From NCBI RefSeq assembly GCF_023898315.1, contig NC_064614.1, forward strand, positions 1,049,048,432 to 1,049,112,431: a DNA stretch of 64,000 nt. The letters run 5' to 3'. The position numbers were made by a program, and so were the translations under genes. Every line of letters begins with the position of its first letter. Positions within the stretch are counted from its first letter, which is position 1. This document shows, piece by piece, positions 23,608 through 34,769 of the stretch. The notes below the pieces were generated by a model. The model had not been told where the DNA came from. It did not search any database and saw only the letters and a program-made list of their open reading frames with translations. Source of the stretch: Schistocerca nitens. Its lineage: Eukaryota; Arthropoda; Insecta; Orthoptera; Acrididae.

Positions 23608-24546
23608 ACAGGGTTATTCTTAATGATTGACCAATTTCCAAAACTTCGTATGTATTCAATTACAAATCCGAACTGAACAAGCTCTATACCAATGAAAAGA
23701 GGAAATTTTAAATTACAATTTGTAATAATTTGTAATTAATTAATTTTTAATAATTAGAAATGTGATAATGTTATAACTGTTCAATGCGGCCACCGTTGGC
23801 TGCACGGTAAAGATCGACGCAGTAGCAAAACTCGTTCCACACACGCGAAAGCGTATCTGCTGTTACTGAGTGCACGGTAGCAGTGATCCGGTTCCGCAGA
23901 TCGTTCAGAGTGGTGGCAGTCACGGAACATAAACAGCTTCCTTCGCATAACCTCATAATAAATACTTGCAGGGTGTGAGATCTGAAGATCTCGGTGACCA
24001 GAAGTGCAGAGCCAAGTCCTCAAGTCCCGTGCGACCGATCCAGCGCTGAGGAAGGGCGTCATTCAAAAAGTCTCGTACATCACGTTGCCAATGGAGCGAA
24101 GCTTCATCCTGTTGGAAAATGAAGTCCTGGTAATCTTCCATAACTTGAGGGAACATCCATTGTTCCAACATTTCCAGGTACGTGATTCCCATTACAGTTG
24201 TTTCCGCAAAGAGAAATGGTCCATAAACCTTTGTACGGGATACGGCAGAGAACAGATTGAGTCTCTTTCGTGTCGCAATGGTGAATGTGGATTTTCCAAA
24301 CCCCATATGCGAACATTGTGTCTGTTGACTTTTCCACTAAGGTGGAACGTCACTTCATCGCAAAATATTACACGCTGTAAAAATGCTTCATCCTCCATCA
24401 TTGCTCGCACATAACCACAAAATACACCCGCCCGCCAAAAACTTTGAAAAATTCCTCTTTCATTGGTACACCGCTTGTTCATTTTGGATTTCTATTTGAA
24501 TACATACGAATTTTTGGAAATGGGTTCATCATTTAGAATAACCTTG
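23608..24546 (-). mobile_element. IS630/mariner-type element, N-terminally deleted
   Basis: The ends form inverted repeats: left ACAGGGTTATTCTTAATGAT and the diverged reverse complement ending at 24546, continuing inward through TTTCCAAAA...TTCGTATGTATTCAA. Both ends are followed by TA-rich flanks. Only about 940 bp separate them, too short for a full transposase gene, and the DNA-binding half is missing. It is a deletion derivative. Confidence 0.8.
23771..24482 (-). pseudogene. Transposase catalytic domain (IS630/Tc1/mariner superfamily)
   Basis: Minus-strand segments in three frames read FLQRVIFCDEVTFHLSGKVN (first Asp in CDE), VRIWGLENPH, then KVYGPFLFAETTVMGITYLE, QVMEDYQDFIFQQDEASLHW (second Asp), LPQRWIGRTG, a SPRSSDLTPCKYLL block (third acidic region) and a C-terminal LNDLRNRITATVHSV. 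It matches a common insect transposase family annotated loosely as Tc3/mariner-like. At least two frameshifts split it and the N-terminal helix-turn-helix is absent. Confidence 0.8.
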
Positions 24547-24985
24547 TATATTTGTGGCTCCTAGGAAAGTGGAGAGATAGCCACCGAACCAGAAAGTAAC
24601 GGATGGCTTGGCAGAGCGGGAGAGGAGCATGTTAGCTATTCAGGCACCGGCGAACGAGAGGAAGAGACACCTCCTCGCTCAGTCCCCTGCGAGCCAACAT
24701 CCGAAGCACCACGTGGTCCTCTTACACTTTCCTTTTGGCCAAGAGGGGGAAAAAGTCCACTGAAGACGTCACCTGTTCAGCTTTCCTGACTGTGAGAACG
24801 TTAATAGTTCAGGGTCTCAGGCATAAGGCTTCAGAGACCGCGGTCAGTCTGCCCAGCTCCAAACTTTTATCAAAGAAGATTCAATAAAAATTTTTAATAG
24901 ATCTACCGCCCATATCCTCTCCAGGTGGGCGGTTCCCACAAAAATGTATACAAATTTTTAAAAAATGATCAGTTTGGGGTGAACT
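24547..24985. other. GC-richer unclassified block
   Basis: 24560-24880 is less AT-rich than the surroundings, has no ORF, and includes AATAAA near 24883. It could be an LTR or the end of an unrecognised element. I found no matching partner in the window. Confidence 0.3.
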
Positions 24986-24989
24986 TTTC

Positions 24990-25660
24990 CGAAAGATTCA
25001 GAGTAAGCTATTTCCTGACATCCTCGCTAGAAAAAGATCTTATGTATGCACTTAATGTGAGTTCATAGACAACGAGCAGGCATTAGAAACTAACTTATTA
25101 TAGGAATGATTAAAAGCATAGGAACCCCAGGCCACTTAGTCTCAGCTGTTCAATACGTGTACCTCAATAGAAAGATGAAGGATCATCCTCTGAAAAGTGA
25201 ATCAGTCTCAGTAAACATTGACCAAAGAGTCACAGAAGGGTGTCCACCTTGACTCACATTTTAGTGTTTATATTCACACCGGCTATAAAAATCTTTAAAC
25301 AGTAAATGAGAACTTTATTGTCAACAATTAAAATTGTAAAACTTTATCGTAAGCTAATGACAAGGTCAGAAATATACAGTAGTATACAGAGTCAGGCGGC
25401 TGCTACATCTGGCGTTGTGATTACTACTAGAAAATCTAAAGCAAAGTAGGATTAAAACCAATAAGATAAACAGGCAAAAAATGGGATAATTATATGGATT
25501 TAAAGATCCGAGATAATATTTTAAGAACACGAAATCAGATGGTGTAGAAATGAAACGTCAAGGATTTAGGTATTTGTTCGGCACAATGCGAACAGTATTA
25601 AACGCAATATTCGAAAGGAGACTATTCACACAAAACAAAGTTGTAGCTCTCCTCTACATA
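24990..25660 (+). pseudogene. Old non-LTR RT remnant
   Basis: Fragments such as VSVNIDQRVTEGCPP (25210-25252; compare the GVxQGCPLS block before the RT catalytic box) followed by THILVFIFTPAIKIF lie in the right order for a non-LTR RT, with lysine-rich thumb-like sequence after. Stops are frequent. The family is not resolved. Confidence 0.45.
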
Positions 25661-25670
25661 CCAAATTATA

Positions 25671-26640
25671 CTCCGAGACAGAAAGAGAAAAAAAAAAAAA
25701 AAAAACGAGGAACCACGGAGAAGTTATCTGAATAGGACGCAAATCGGTAAATGTGATGTGCATGTATAGACAAACAAATGGATGATTTATCAAAGGCCCT
25801 TATGCAAGCACTTACTCGGCTTGGCATTGATCGACAGAGTTGTGGACTGTTCTCCTGAGGGATATCGTGCCAAATTCTGTCCAGTTGGGGCATTAGATCG
25901 TCAGATCCCGAGATGGTTTGAGCCCCTGCGCATAATCTTCAGATGTTGTCATCTGGGGAGAGATCCTGTGATCTTCCTGGTCAAGATATGATTTGGCAAA
26001 CACGAAGACAAGAGATAGGAACTATCGCCCTCTGTGGGTGGGTGTTATCTTGTTGAAATGTAAACCCAGGATGGCTTCTCACGAAGGACAATAAAACGGG
26101 GCGTAGAATATCGTCGTACCGCCGTGCTGTAAGGGTGCTGCGGATGACACCGAAGGGATCCTGCTATGAAATCAAATGGCACCCCAGACCATCACTCCTG
26201 GTTGTCGGGCGCTATGGCGGGTAACATTCAATTTGGTGATCCAACGCTAACTGCGACGTTTCCAAACAGTTCATTCCGAAGCGGAACTCATCACTCAAGG
26301 CAGTTATATTTCAGGCCTAATGTGCCAGACACCACTGTAAACGGTTTGCTGGTGTACAGAGGTGAGAGGTAGTCGACACAATGGGCGCCCTGAACTCAGT
26401 CGCCTTTCTTTGAGCCGCCAGTGAATGGTGTTTGTGGTCACTGAAGCATCAGTTACACGTCGTATTGATAATAGTGAATCTCGAGCTCTGAATGTCTCTC
26501 TGACCGTTGCTCGGTCTTCTGGTTATGTCGTCTCTTTAGGTCTACCGCTTATTTCTCGATGCTGCGTTCGAAAATGGTTCACCCATTCTTGCCAACATCG
26601 TAGAACAATGACATCGCCCCTACATAAAAATTCGAGTAAA
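25671..26640 (-). mobile_element. Tc1-like transposon, truncated (same family as 17372-18894)
   Basis: The left end TACTCCGAGACAG plus a poly-A run, then CGCAAATCGGTAAATG, parallels the left repeat of the element at 17372. The body shares TCGGCTTGGCATTGAT, CTGAGGGATATCGTG and CCCGAGATGG blocks with that copy. Minus-strand transposase is unreadable as one frame. The opposite terminal repeat is not found, so the right end is cut off near 26640. Confidence 0.7.
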
Positions 26641-26710
26641 GAAAAATAAAAACCAAATGATCTATGCAGAGCGGACAGTCTATGGGACCGAAACAGCGGA
26701 TGCAAAGCTA

Positions 26711-28160
26711 CACTAATGCTCATAAATTAAGGATAATGCTGATACATTGTGAAACAACGATCTGGTGGGCAGTTTGCGGGTTTAAATCACCTCGGGGTAT
26801 GACCATGCGGTGCATTTACCTGCGGTTGTCGCACAGTGGCGCTGGCAGCAGTCCACGTACGCAGAGGTGTGTTGGTTCATGTCAGAGCACGATGCAGCGA
26901 GTAAGTGTGCAAACGTTTTCAGTCGTGCTAATGGTGACTGTGTGTTGAAAATGGCTCAAAGAACACATATTGATGACGTTATGAGGGATAGAATGCTAGA
27001 GCGACTGGAGACTGGTCGACTACAGTAGGTCGTAGCCTGGGCCCTCCGTGTGCCACAAAGTGTGATCTCAAGATTATGGCAACAATTCCAGCAGACAGGA
27101 AACGTGTCCTGGCGCTACAGTACGGGACGTCCACAGTGTACAACACCACAAGAAGACCGATATCTCACATTAGTGCCCGCAGACGGCTACGGAGTACTGC
27201 AGGTAGCCTTGCTCGGGACCTTACCGCAGCCACTGAAACAGTTGTCTCCAGACACACAGTCAACAGAAGACTGAACATACATGGTTTATTCGACCGGAGA
27301 CCAGCAAGGTGCATTCCACTGACCCTGGTCACAGGACAGCCCTAAAGCGTGGTGTCAAGAACACAGTACATGGTCATTGGAACAGTGGTCCCAGGTTATG
27401 TTCACGGACGAGTCCAGGTATAGTCTGAACAGTGATTCTCGCCGGGTTTTCATGTGGCGTAAACCAGGAACCAGATACGAACCCCTTGATGTCCTTGAAA
27501 GGGACCTGCATGGAGGATGTGGTTTGATGGCGTGGGGTGCAGTTATGATTGGTGCACGTTCATTCCTGCATGTCTTTCACAGAGAAACTGCAACAGGTCA
27601 GGTGTATCGGGACGTCATTTTGCACTAGTATGTCCGCCTTTTCAGGGGTGCAGTGGGTCCCACCTTCCTCCTGATCGATGACAACGCACGGCCCCACCGA
27701 GCTGCCTTTAAACAGAGCGGATCAGGCGAATGGAGTGGCGTGCCTGTTCTCCAGACCTAAACCCCATCGAGCACGTCTGGGATGCTCTCCGTCAACGTAT
27801 CGCTGCACATCTTCAAACCCCTACGACACTTCAGGAGCTCCGACAGGCATTTGTGCAAGAATGGGAGGCTATACCCCAGCAGCTGCTCGACCACCTGATC
27901 CGTTGTGCGGCCTGTGTACGTGTGCTTGGTGATCATATACCATATTGATGTCGGGGTACATGCGCTGGAAACAGTGGCGTTTTGTAGCACATGGGTTTCG
28001 GGACGGTTTTCTCAACTTATCACCAATACCGTGGACTTACAGATCTGCGTCGTGTGTATTCCCAATGTGTGTATCCTATTAGCGCCAGTTTTGTGTAGTG
28101 CCACGTTGTGTGGTACCACATTCTCCAATTATCCTTAATTTATGAGCATGAGTTTAGTTG
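26711..28160 (+). mobile_element. Tc1-like transposon, third family
   Basis: Terminal inverted repeats carry ATGCTCATAAATTAAGGATA on the left and its reverse complement at about 28128-28150 on the right. TA dinucleotides flank both ends (26709-26710 and 28161-28162). About 1.45 kb, the normal size for Tc1 elements, with transposase on the plus strand. Confidence 0.85.
26951..27948 (+). pseudogene. Tc1-family transposase, broken
   Basis: Starts MAQRTHIDDVMRDRMLERLE at ATG 26951, followed by an early TAG at 27026-27028. The frame then carries the helix-turn-helix (VPQSVISRLWQQFQQTGNV), moves by frameshift to a second HTH segment (SRHTVNRRLNIHGLF), then the catalytic domain with MFTDESRYSL (first Asp), GLMAWGAVMIG, FLLIDDNARPH (second Asp) and SPDLNPIEHVWDALRQR (third). 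It ends with LRQAFVQEWEAIPQQLLDHL at a stop near 27946. The catalytic residues are still recognisable, but at least one stop and several frameshifts block it. Confidence 0.85.
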
Positions 28161-29188
28161 TATATAAAATCAGATACTTTTATTATTTTATAGTTGATGG
28201 TTTACACGTGCTGGGGTGAATTTCATCGTAAAAACAAGGGGAGCAGTAATTTCCTCGGCATCTTTCACGCGTTACAAACAGCGAATTTCTACAATTACAT
28301 TGTTGTTTTAAAGGTTCTATAGAAACACAGTATTCTCACTGTGTTCTCGCAACATGCTCGAAAGATTCACGTTACTCATTCGATAGCTATAAGCGAATAA
28401 GCTCCATAGCTACAGATCCCGTCGTACCAATGGGCGATGGACGAGTTTACCTGCAACGGTAATTCATTGTTTGCGTGCGCCTGCCGACTGCTGCTCGAAG
28501 GCCAGAACGCCAAATAACGGAATATGAAGTCACGTACGCATTAATCACAATCCCTTCTCGCAGATTTGTTTGTAGAGTCCTAGTGGGTGCTTGAGTACGA
28601 TCCTTTCTTTGAAAGTTATTTTCAATCTCAAATTATCTGTTTCCTTTAGGAAAATATAAATATATACAGTATATTGAGCATGTTTCGTTTTACTTCCAGT
28701 GTAACCAATATAAAAATTGGAAACTAAAAAGATCTTCCAATTAAGAAATCGATTTCACGACACTCAGATTGTCGTGCTCCACTCTTTCCGCTGCGCGAGC
28801 CGTTTCCTTGGAACAACGCTAACTGCCTCTCCCAAACCGCACCGAGATTCCTTTTTCCCTCAACGCTTTTCCATCTGGAGCAGCCACTTTTGTCACTTTC
28901 CTTTCTAGTTAAGTCCTGCAGATAACAAAAATTTGGACGCAGTCGTTGATGAGTAGGAGCAGACCCCTTGTAAGCGCAGATTTTCTGTACCGTTATTGCC
29001 CCTCAAACACCAAAAACGGTACTCCCTTTATCAGTGTGTGCACCGTTTTGTTTCGGCTGCTCTATCGGCCTGCAACGGTACTGTGACGCGAGGATTTTAG
29101 TGTGCACGCAGACTACAGACAAGTACTCAACTTTATAATATGAGCAGTCATAGCCATTGAAATTCATGGTAAGTTGAACCAGGATAAA
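28161..29188. other. No gene recognised
   Basis: Mixed-composition spacer. The plus frame 28717-28908 has no known motif. Confidence 0.4.
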
Positions 29189-29256
29189 CCTCTAACAGTT
29201 GTTAAGCTATGATTTATTAACGTCCGGTTTCGCTGCGTTAAAACAGCATCTTCAGG
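29189..29256 (-). repeat. Hairpin repeat, minus copy, with hammerhead-like core
   Basis: Reverse complement reads CTGAAGATGCTG...CGCAGCGAAACCGG then ACGTTAATAAATC. It is the inverted, slightly diverged partner of 30700-30780. It ends abruptly where CR1-like sequence begins at about 29257. Confidence 0.75.
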
Positions 29257-30460
29257 ATATTTCCTTGAGACAGAGAAGTTGCTGTCCATGCATCAGCAAT
29301 GCTTTAGAAAGCATCGCTCCTGCGAAACTCAACTCGCCCTTTTTTCACATGGTATCTTGCGAACCATGGATGAAGGGTATCAGACGGATGCCATATTCCT
29401 TGACTTCTGGAAAGCGTTTGACTCGGTGCCCCACTGCAGACTCCTAACTAAGGTACGAGCATATGGGATTGGTTCCCAAATATGTGAGTGACTCGAAGAC
29501 TTCTTAAGTAATAGAACTCAGTACGTTGTCCTCGATGGTGAGTGTTCATCGGAGGTGAGGGTATCATCTGGAGTGCCCCAGGGAAATGTGGTAGGTCCGC
29601 TGTTGTTTTCTATCTACATAAATGATCTTTTGGATAGCGTGGATAGCAATGTGCAGCTGTTTGCTGAAGATGCTGTCGTGTACGGGAAGGTGTCGTCGTT
29701 GAGTGACTGTAGGAGGATACAAGATGACTTGGACAGGATTTGTGATTGGTATAAAGAACATAGATAAATGTAAATTAATGCAGATGAATAGGAAAAAGAA
29801 TCCCGTAATGTTTGAATACTCCATTAGTAGTGTAGCGCTTGACTCAGTCACTTCGATTAAATATTTGGGCGTAACATTGCAGAGCGATATGAAGTGGGAC
29901 AAGCATGTAATGGCAGTTGTGGGGAAGGCGGATAGTCGTCTTCGGTTCATTGGTAGAATTTTGGGAAGATGTGGTTCATCTGGAAAGGAGATCGCTTATA
30001 AAATACTAATACGACCTATTCTTGAGTACTGCTCACGCGTTTGGGATCCCTATCAGGTCGGATTGAAGGAGGACATAGAAGCAATTCAGAGGCGAGTTGC
30101 TAGATTTGTTACTGGTAGGTTTGATCATCACACGAGATTACAGAAATGCTGAAGGAACTCGGGTGGGAGTCTCTGGAGGAAAGGAGGCGTTCTTTTCGTG
30201 AATCGCTACTGAAGAAATTTACAGAACCAGCATTTGAGGCGGACTGCAGTACAATTTTACTGCCGCCAACTTATATTTCGCGGAAAGACCACAAAGATAA
30301 GATAAGAGAGATTAGGGCTCGTAGAGAGGCTTATAGGCAGTCATTTTTCCCTCGTTCTGTTTGGGAGTGGAACAGGGAGAGAAGATGCTAGTTGTGGTAC
30401 GAGATACCCTCCACCACGCGCCGTGTGGTGGATTGCGGAGTATGTATGTAGATGTAGATG
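29257..30460 (+). pseudogene. CR1-like non-LTR retrotransposon, 5'-truncated RT
   Basis: The best preserved copy of this family here. RT motifs in order: QCFRKHRSCETQLALF, DAIFLDFWKAFDSVPHCRLL (motif A), RVSSGVPQGNVVGPLLFSIY (motif B), NVQLFAEDAVVYG (catalytic box, FAED where FADD is expected), then the thumb KYLGVTLQSDMKWDKHV, KADSRLRFIGRILGRCG, RPILEYCSRVWDPYQVGL and RRVARFVTGR. The C-terminus LLPPTYISRKDHKDKIREIR and SFFPRSVWEWNR ends at TAG near 30390. The tail is TATGTATGTAGATGTAGATG. Endonuclease is missing. Few stops are present (about 29489, 29765 and a frameshift near 30147), so it is younger than the other copies. Confidence 0.9.
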
Positions 30461-30699
30461 TAGTAGTGTCACACAGATAAGGACACGAGGACCCTCCCCC
30501 TCCCCCAACGTTGGTTGTGGTATAATCCAACCCCATGAAGAGGGGACGTCGTCAACAAATATTAAGCGTCAGAGCATTGAGGCGAATAGTGCAGGGGCAC
30601 GTGTAGTTGGTTATCACAGGGGTAAAGCACTAGAAGTGGTCAGCTGTATACTGGCAACGAAACTGTGGGTGCGTCTCCTTGCCCTTATCTATGTTACTC

Positions 30700-30780
30700 T
30701 ACTAACAAACCTGAAGATGCTGCGTTAACGCAGCGAAATCGGTCGTTAATAAATCACACTGCAGACACGTGCCTGCAAGG
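30700..30780 (+). repeat. Hairpin repeat, plus copy, with hammerhead-like core
   Basis: Contains CTGAAGA (30711-30717), the perfect 6-bp stem GCTGCG/CGCAGC around TTAA (30719-30734), GAAA (30735-30738) and GTC (30742-30744). With 29189-29256 it brackets the CR1-like copy in inverted orientation. Confidence 0.75.
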
Positions 30781-30811
30781 AAACAATAAATTGAGTACAT
30801 AACGATATTTT

Positions 30812-31090
30812 TCTCTACATCTACATCCGTATGTGTGCTCTACAAGCCATCTTACGGCTTGTGACGAAGGGTACTTTGTCACTTCCCCATTTTCCTGTTC
30901 CAGTTGCATGTGGTTCACGGGAAGATCGATTGCCGGTTAACATCAGAGTGCCTCAAATGTGCCTAATTTTATCTTCATGGTCAGATATACGTAGGAAGGA
31001 GCGACCTATTGGCTGACTTTTCTAGGAGCGTACTCTCTAGGAACATCAACAGTAGACCATACCGTTAGGCAGAACGCCTCTTTGTTTTCC
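30812..31090 (-). pseudogene. CR1-like element, 3' end only
   Basis: On the minus strand it matches the C-terminus and 3' UTR of the 29257-30460 family. The tail is seen as CTACATCTACATCCGTATG on the plus strand, followed by the antisense of the TYISRxDHKxKIRE and FFPR segments. Truncated at the 5' side near 31090. Confidence 0.8.
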
Positions 31091-31906
31091 AGGTGGTAAT
31101 TAAAATTTTATGAAAGCTGTATAAAGACAAGTCACATTTAACGTTGTTACCAAAAACCTCAAAAATTTCTTCACAGATATACTTAATATTTTTAACGATA
31201 CTCTAATGAACGTTCTGGCAGACGTAAGCTTCCCTTGTATTTCATATGTATGGTACATAAATAGGCGTATACATACTACATAAAGTGGAAAACCTTTTAA
31301 GAAAAATCTTGGAAAATTCTCCACCGATTTACTTCAGATTTTAACACAACACTCTAATAGGGTTCGGAAAGACATTAGCTACATATTTTAAATATATACA
31401 AAATATAAATATATATCTAAAATCTATACTTCTACAAGAACACAAGTCATAGTTTAACGTTGTTACCAAAAATCTCTAAAAGTTATTGACCGTTTTATTC
31501 CAATCTTTAACACAGTACTCCAGTAAACATTTGAACGGACATAAGCTACATTTTTTTTAAATTATGTATGCAATATAAGACACATATACTGTATAAAGGG
31601 GGAAGGTTGTTAGTAAAAGTATCGAAAAGTTCGTGACCTATTTACATCAATTTTTTTAACACCAGTCTCACAAGTCTAATAAACTTACAGATGAACATAA
31701 GCTTCATATTATTAATGTATGAGATACATAAATATACATAAAATAACATATAAAAGGGAAACATTGTTAACTGTAAACTCCAAAATTCTTGATCGATTTA
31801 CTTCATTTTTTATGCAATATCCTAATAAATATTTTGGATGAACATAGGCTATATATTTTTCATGTATATAATATAGAAATATGTATACAATAAGGAAAAT
31901 TTTTTG

Positions 31907-31910
<4 letters not shown>

Positions 31911-31951
<41 letters not shown>
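31911..31951. repeat. (TA)n microsatellite
   Basis: About 40 bp of alternating TA inside the diverged tandem array. Confidence 0.95.
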
Positions 31952-31956
<5 letters not shown>

Positions 31957-32039
31957 TGTATAAAGGGGAAACGTTCTCAGCAAGAATCTCAAAATTTTCT
32001 TGACCAATTTTCTTCGAATTTTTTAACAATACTCTAATA

Positions 32040-32270
32040 AACGTTTGAGCAGACATAGGCTGCACACACACACACACACTCACTATTTCTTGTTAGCAAA
32101 AATCCTTGAAAGTTCATGATCAATTTATAACAAGTATTGGCTACACATTTTTCAATAAAACGTTTGAGCAGACATAGGCTGCACACACACACACTCACTA
32201 TTTCTTGTTAGCAAAAATCCCTGAAAGTTCATGATCAATTTATAACAAGTATTGGCTACACATTTTTCAA
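32040..32270. repeat. Near-identical tandem duplication of about 117 bp
   Basis: AACGTTTGAGCAGACATAGG through TTGGCTACACATTTTTCAAT occurs at about 32040-32154 and again at 32158-32270. The only visible differences are in the CA-run length and one substitution (CCTTGAAAG versus CCCTGAAAG). This duplication is much younger than the surrounding array. Confidence 0.9.
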
Positions 32271-32519
32271 TATGTATAATTTTGACACGATACTCTAACA
32301 AGCATTAAAATGGACATAGGTTATACTTTTGTCTATTTGCAGAATAAAGCTATATGGAATACTGCCACTGAAGCTACTGTCCTCACATATCAGCAGGAAA
32401 GGTCCCTCTCGTATTCCATACACCACTGATTCCAGCTGATTCACCGATTTGTTTGAAGCGACTTCAATTCCCAAACATGGCTTCGTTGGCTGAAACAAAA
32501 AACAAGATCTTAGGTCAGC

Positions 32520-32760
32520 GGGAAGAAGAAGATAATATGTACAGAGATTGGGGGGGGGGGGGCGGAGGATATGAACAGAGAGAGGGGGAAGCTGACGACT
32601 GACAGAGAGAGGAGGGTGGAAAGAAATTGATGGAGGAGGAGGTGGGCATAGAGAGGGTGAGGAGCTGATAGAGAGAGGCGGTGCAGAAGGAGGAGGAGAT
32701 AAACAAGAATAGGAGAGAGGAGGAGATGGACAGAAGAAAGAGATTAGGAAGTATATCCAA
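32520..32760. repeat. GA-rich minisatellite-like block
   Basis: Plus strand is almost all purine, with loose repeats of GAACAGAGAGAGG and GAGGAGGAGATGGACAGA, and a run of 13 or so G at 32551-32563. The serine/proline-rich frames on the minus strand are by-products of this composition. Confidence 0.85.
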
Positions 32761-32819
32761 TTCCCATACATGTTTTGCAATTGTGAAGCATTGCAGGGTT
32801 CGCTAGTACAGAATAAAGT

Positions 32820-34143
32820 GGAAGGATGATCTTCATTGTGTGGAATTACTGAGGTAACTTTAAAGTATAATCGTAGAGGAGAACGAAATATTGACCATCC
32901 CCCAAAAAGTTAGTGTGAATAGTCCTGAGATTGAAAAGGCCGATTGATCTAATCCATTTAGTCGACGGTGATGATGATGAAGATATTTTTTGGAAGACAG
33001 TTTTCTATGGTCTGAGACTGACGACGGCTTTTAAACGAGAAACTGTTACATTACTTCGTTATGACAAGGCAGTAACTGCAGAACGATTTCTCTTAAAGCC
33101 CAAGCATTGGTTGTTGTCTCATTGATCTGTAGAATAATAGCAGTAGTGGAGACAAGAAAATCCCGTCTACTAACAAAGATACACCTGTCGTTGATAACTC
33201 ATATACTAAAATAAGCCGAATGATTAAAGAAGGGAAAATCAGTGTGTGTGGATGGTATGCATTACATGTAAGCGTATGTATGAATTTCAACAGAATGGAG
33301 CAGGGAAGTATGGTAATGAGTGTTTGTGCCAGTGGGGGTACTTACGACTTGGGATGACCAACGGTGTGTTGGCGAGTTCTTAATGGGAGGAACTCAATGT
33401 CGAATATCAGTTTGCCAAGCAAAGGTTTCCATAAATATGCAGTCCGCCACCAAGGAATTGATATAGCTACCGTCGATTTAACATGGCTCACATTACATCT
33501 CTTCAAGTCTAATTACTCACGTATACTTTTCGAACTAAACATAAAAAGTGTCGTAGGTATGTAACAGAAATTTCGCTCCTAGGAGGCGAAATGTTACTAT
33601 TTGTGATACGACATTAACTCCGTAACTACGGATATAACGATAGGATTTCAGCCAATGTTTCTATGCGCTGTTTCTTATTACTGGGTACGGTTCTGAGTAA
33701 AAGTCACTGAATGTTGGTTTTCCAAAGTCGATTCTGCGGAAGTGATCAGTGTTTGGCATTACTGTTCACTTGTCGTAGTTTCTACACTAGCACGCGAGCA
33801 CAGTTTCGGCTGCCGCTTTGGCGGTCTATGGCAAAGTAATCTGCAGAACTACGTTCGCAGAATTGCGACGGCGCGGTCGAACGACAATTGCGCCGAAAGA
33901 CACACTCATCAGCGTTTATAGCCGGCTGGCTGCGACGCAATTACATACTGTTGCCAGGCCCCAGACGGGAGATCCAACGTGACGCCTGTGGGATTGACTG
34001 GCAGTCATCAGCCGATACGACTGAAACGTAAGACAAGCGAGCTATTTCATCCTGTCCAATACAAAACCACAGAACAAAATAATGAGAGGCGCTAAAGTTT
34101 CCCACGTGTGTCTCTGGCCCCTAATTATTTAACTAAATGTATT
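32820..34143. other. No gene recognised
   Basis: AT-rich spacer. Short plus frames at 32931-33125 and 33364-33564 have no known motif. 33740-34010 is GC-richer with no ORF. Confidence 0.4.
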
Positions 34144-34155
34144 CCTTTAATCCCA

Positions 34156-34347
34156 AGCCGGCCGGTGTGGCCGTGCGGTTCTAGGCGCTTCAGTCTGGAA
34201 CCGCGTGACCGCTGCGGTCACAGGTTTTAATCCTGCCTCGAGCATGGATGTGTGTGATGTCCTTAGGTTAGTTAGGTTTAAGTAGTTCTAAGTTCTAGGG
34301 GACTGATGACCACAGATGTTGTCTCATAGTGTTCAGAGCCATTTGAA
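34156..34347 (+). mobile_element. tRNA-derived SINE, full length
   Basis: Same family. The head has A-box mutations (GTGGCCGTGCGGTTC) and the B box is changed to AGGTTTTAATCCTGCC. Flanked by a perfect 12-bp duplication CCTTTAATCCCA at 34144-34155 and 34348-34359. Confidence 0.9.
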
Positions 34348-34571
34348 CCTTTAATCCCAGAATACTAAAGGGCGAAAATGGTTGCATTACTACTAAACCA
34401 CGAAATAGAGTCCACGAAGAATTCTAAAATGAAATAAAACGAACTTTTATATACACTCTTATTAAAATATTCTGGTCTATTACATCGTGATCGTATGAAC
34501 TTTCGTCTGTAGCGATCTCGATGTCGACGAGGCGTCATCCCTTAATAACCTTTCTATCTTTCTTCCCTACT

Positions 34572-34767
34572 AGCCGGCCGCTGTTGCCGAGCGGTTCTAG
34601 GCGCTTCAGTCCTGAACCACGCGACTGCTTCGGTCGCAGGTTCCAATAGTGCCTCGGGTATGGATGTGTGTGATGTCCTTAGGTTAATTACGTTCACGTA
34701 CTTCTAAGTCTAGGGGACTGATGACCTCAGATGTTAAGTCCCATAGTGCTTAGAGCCATTTTAACTA
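34572..34767 (+). mobile_element. tRNA-derived SINE
   Basis: Same family, with A box GCCGAGCGGTTCTAGGCGC and a degraded B box AGGTTCCAATAGTGCC. The 3' end is AGAGCCATTTTAAC. The target duplication is not clear (only CTACT shared). About 225 bp from the previous SINE. Confidence 0.85.
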
Positions 34768-34769
34768 CT

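Larger units (their letters stand above)
31096..32330. repeat. Diverged tandem repeats, unit about 150-170 bp
   Basis: Successive units share, in order, a TGTATAAAGGGGAAACGTTGTT-like start, AAAAATCTC(G)AAAAGTT, TTGACCGATTTACTTC, TTTTTAACAC, ACTCTAATAAACGTT and AGCAGACATAGGCTACA. Starts recur near 31115, 31285, 31440, 31595, 31755, 31960 and later. Units have diverged strongly, so this is an old array. A (TA)n run and (CA)n runs sit between units. No ORF. Confidence 0.8.

Noticed and set aside
31096-32330. CRISPR-like array
   Set aside because: Units are about 160 bp, diverged and contiguous, without short identical repeats separated by unique spacers. The context is clearly eukaryotic.
32295-32780. 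Serine/proline-rich 161-codon minus-strand frame
   Set aside because: It is the complement of the GA-rich low-complexity block; no start context or domain.
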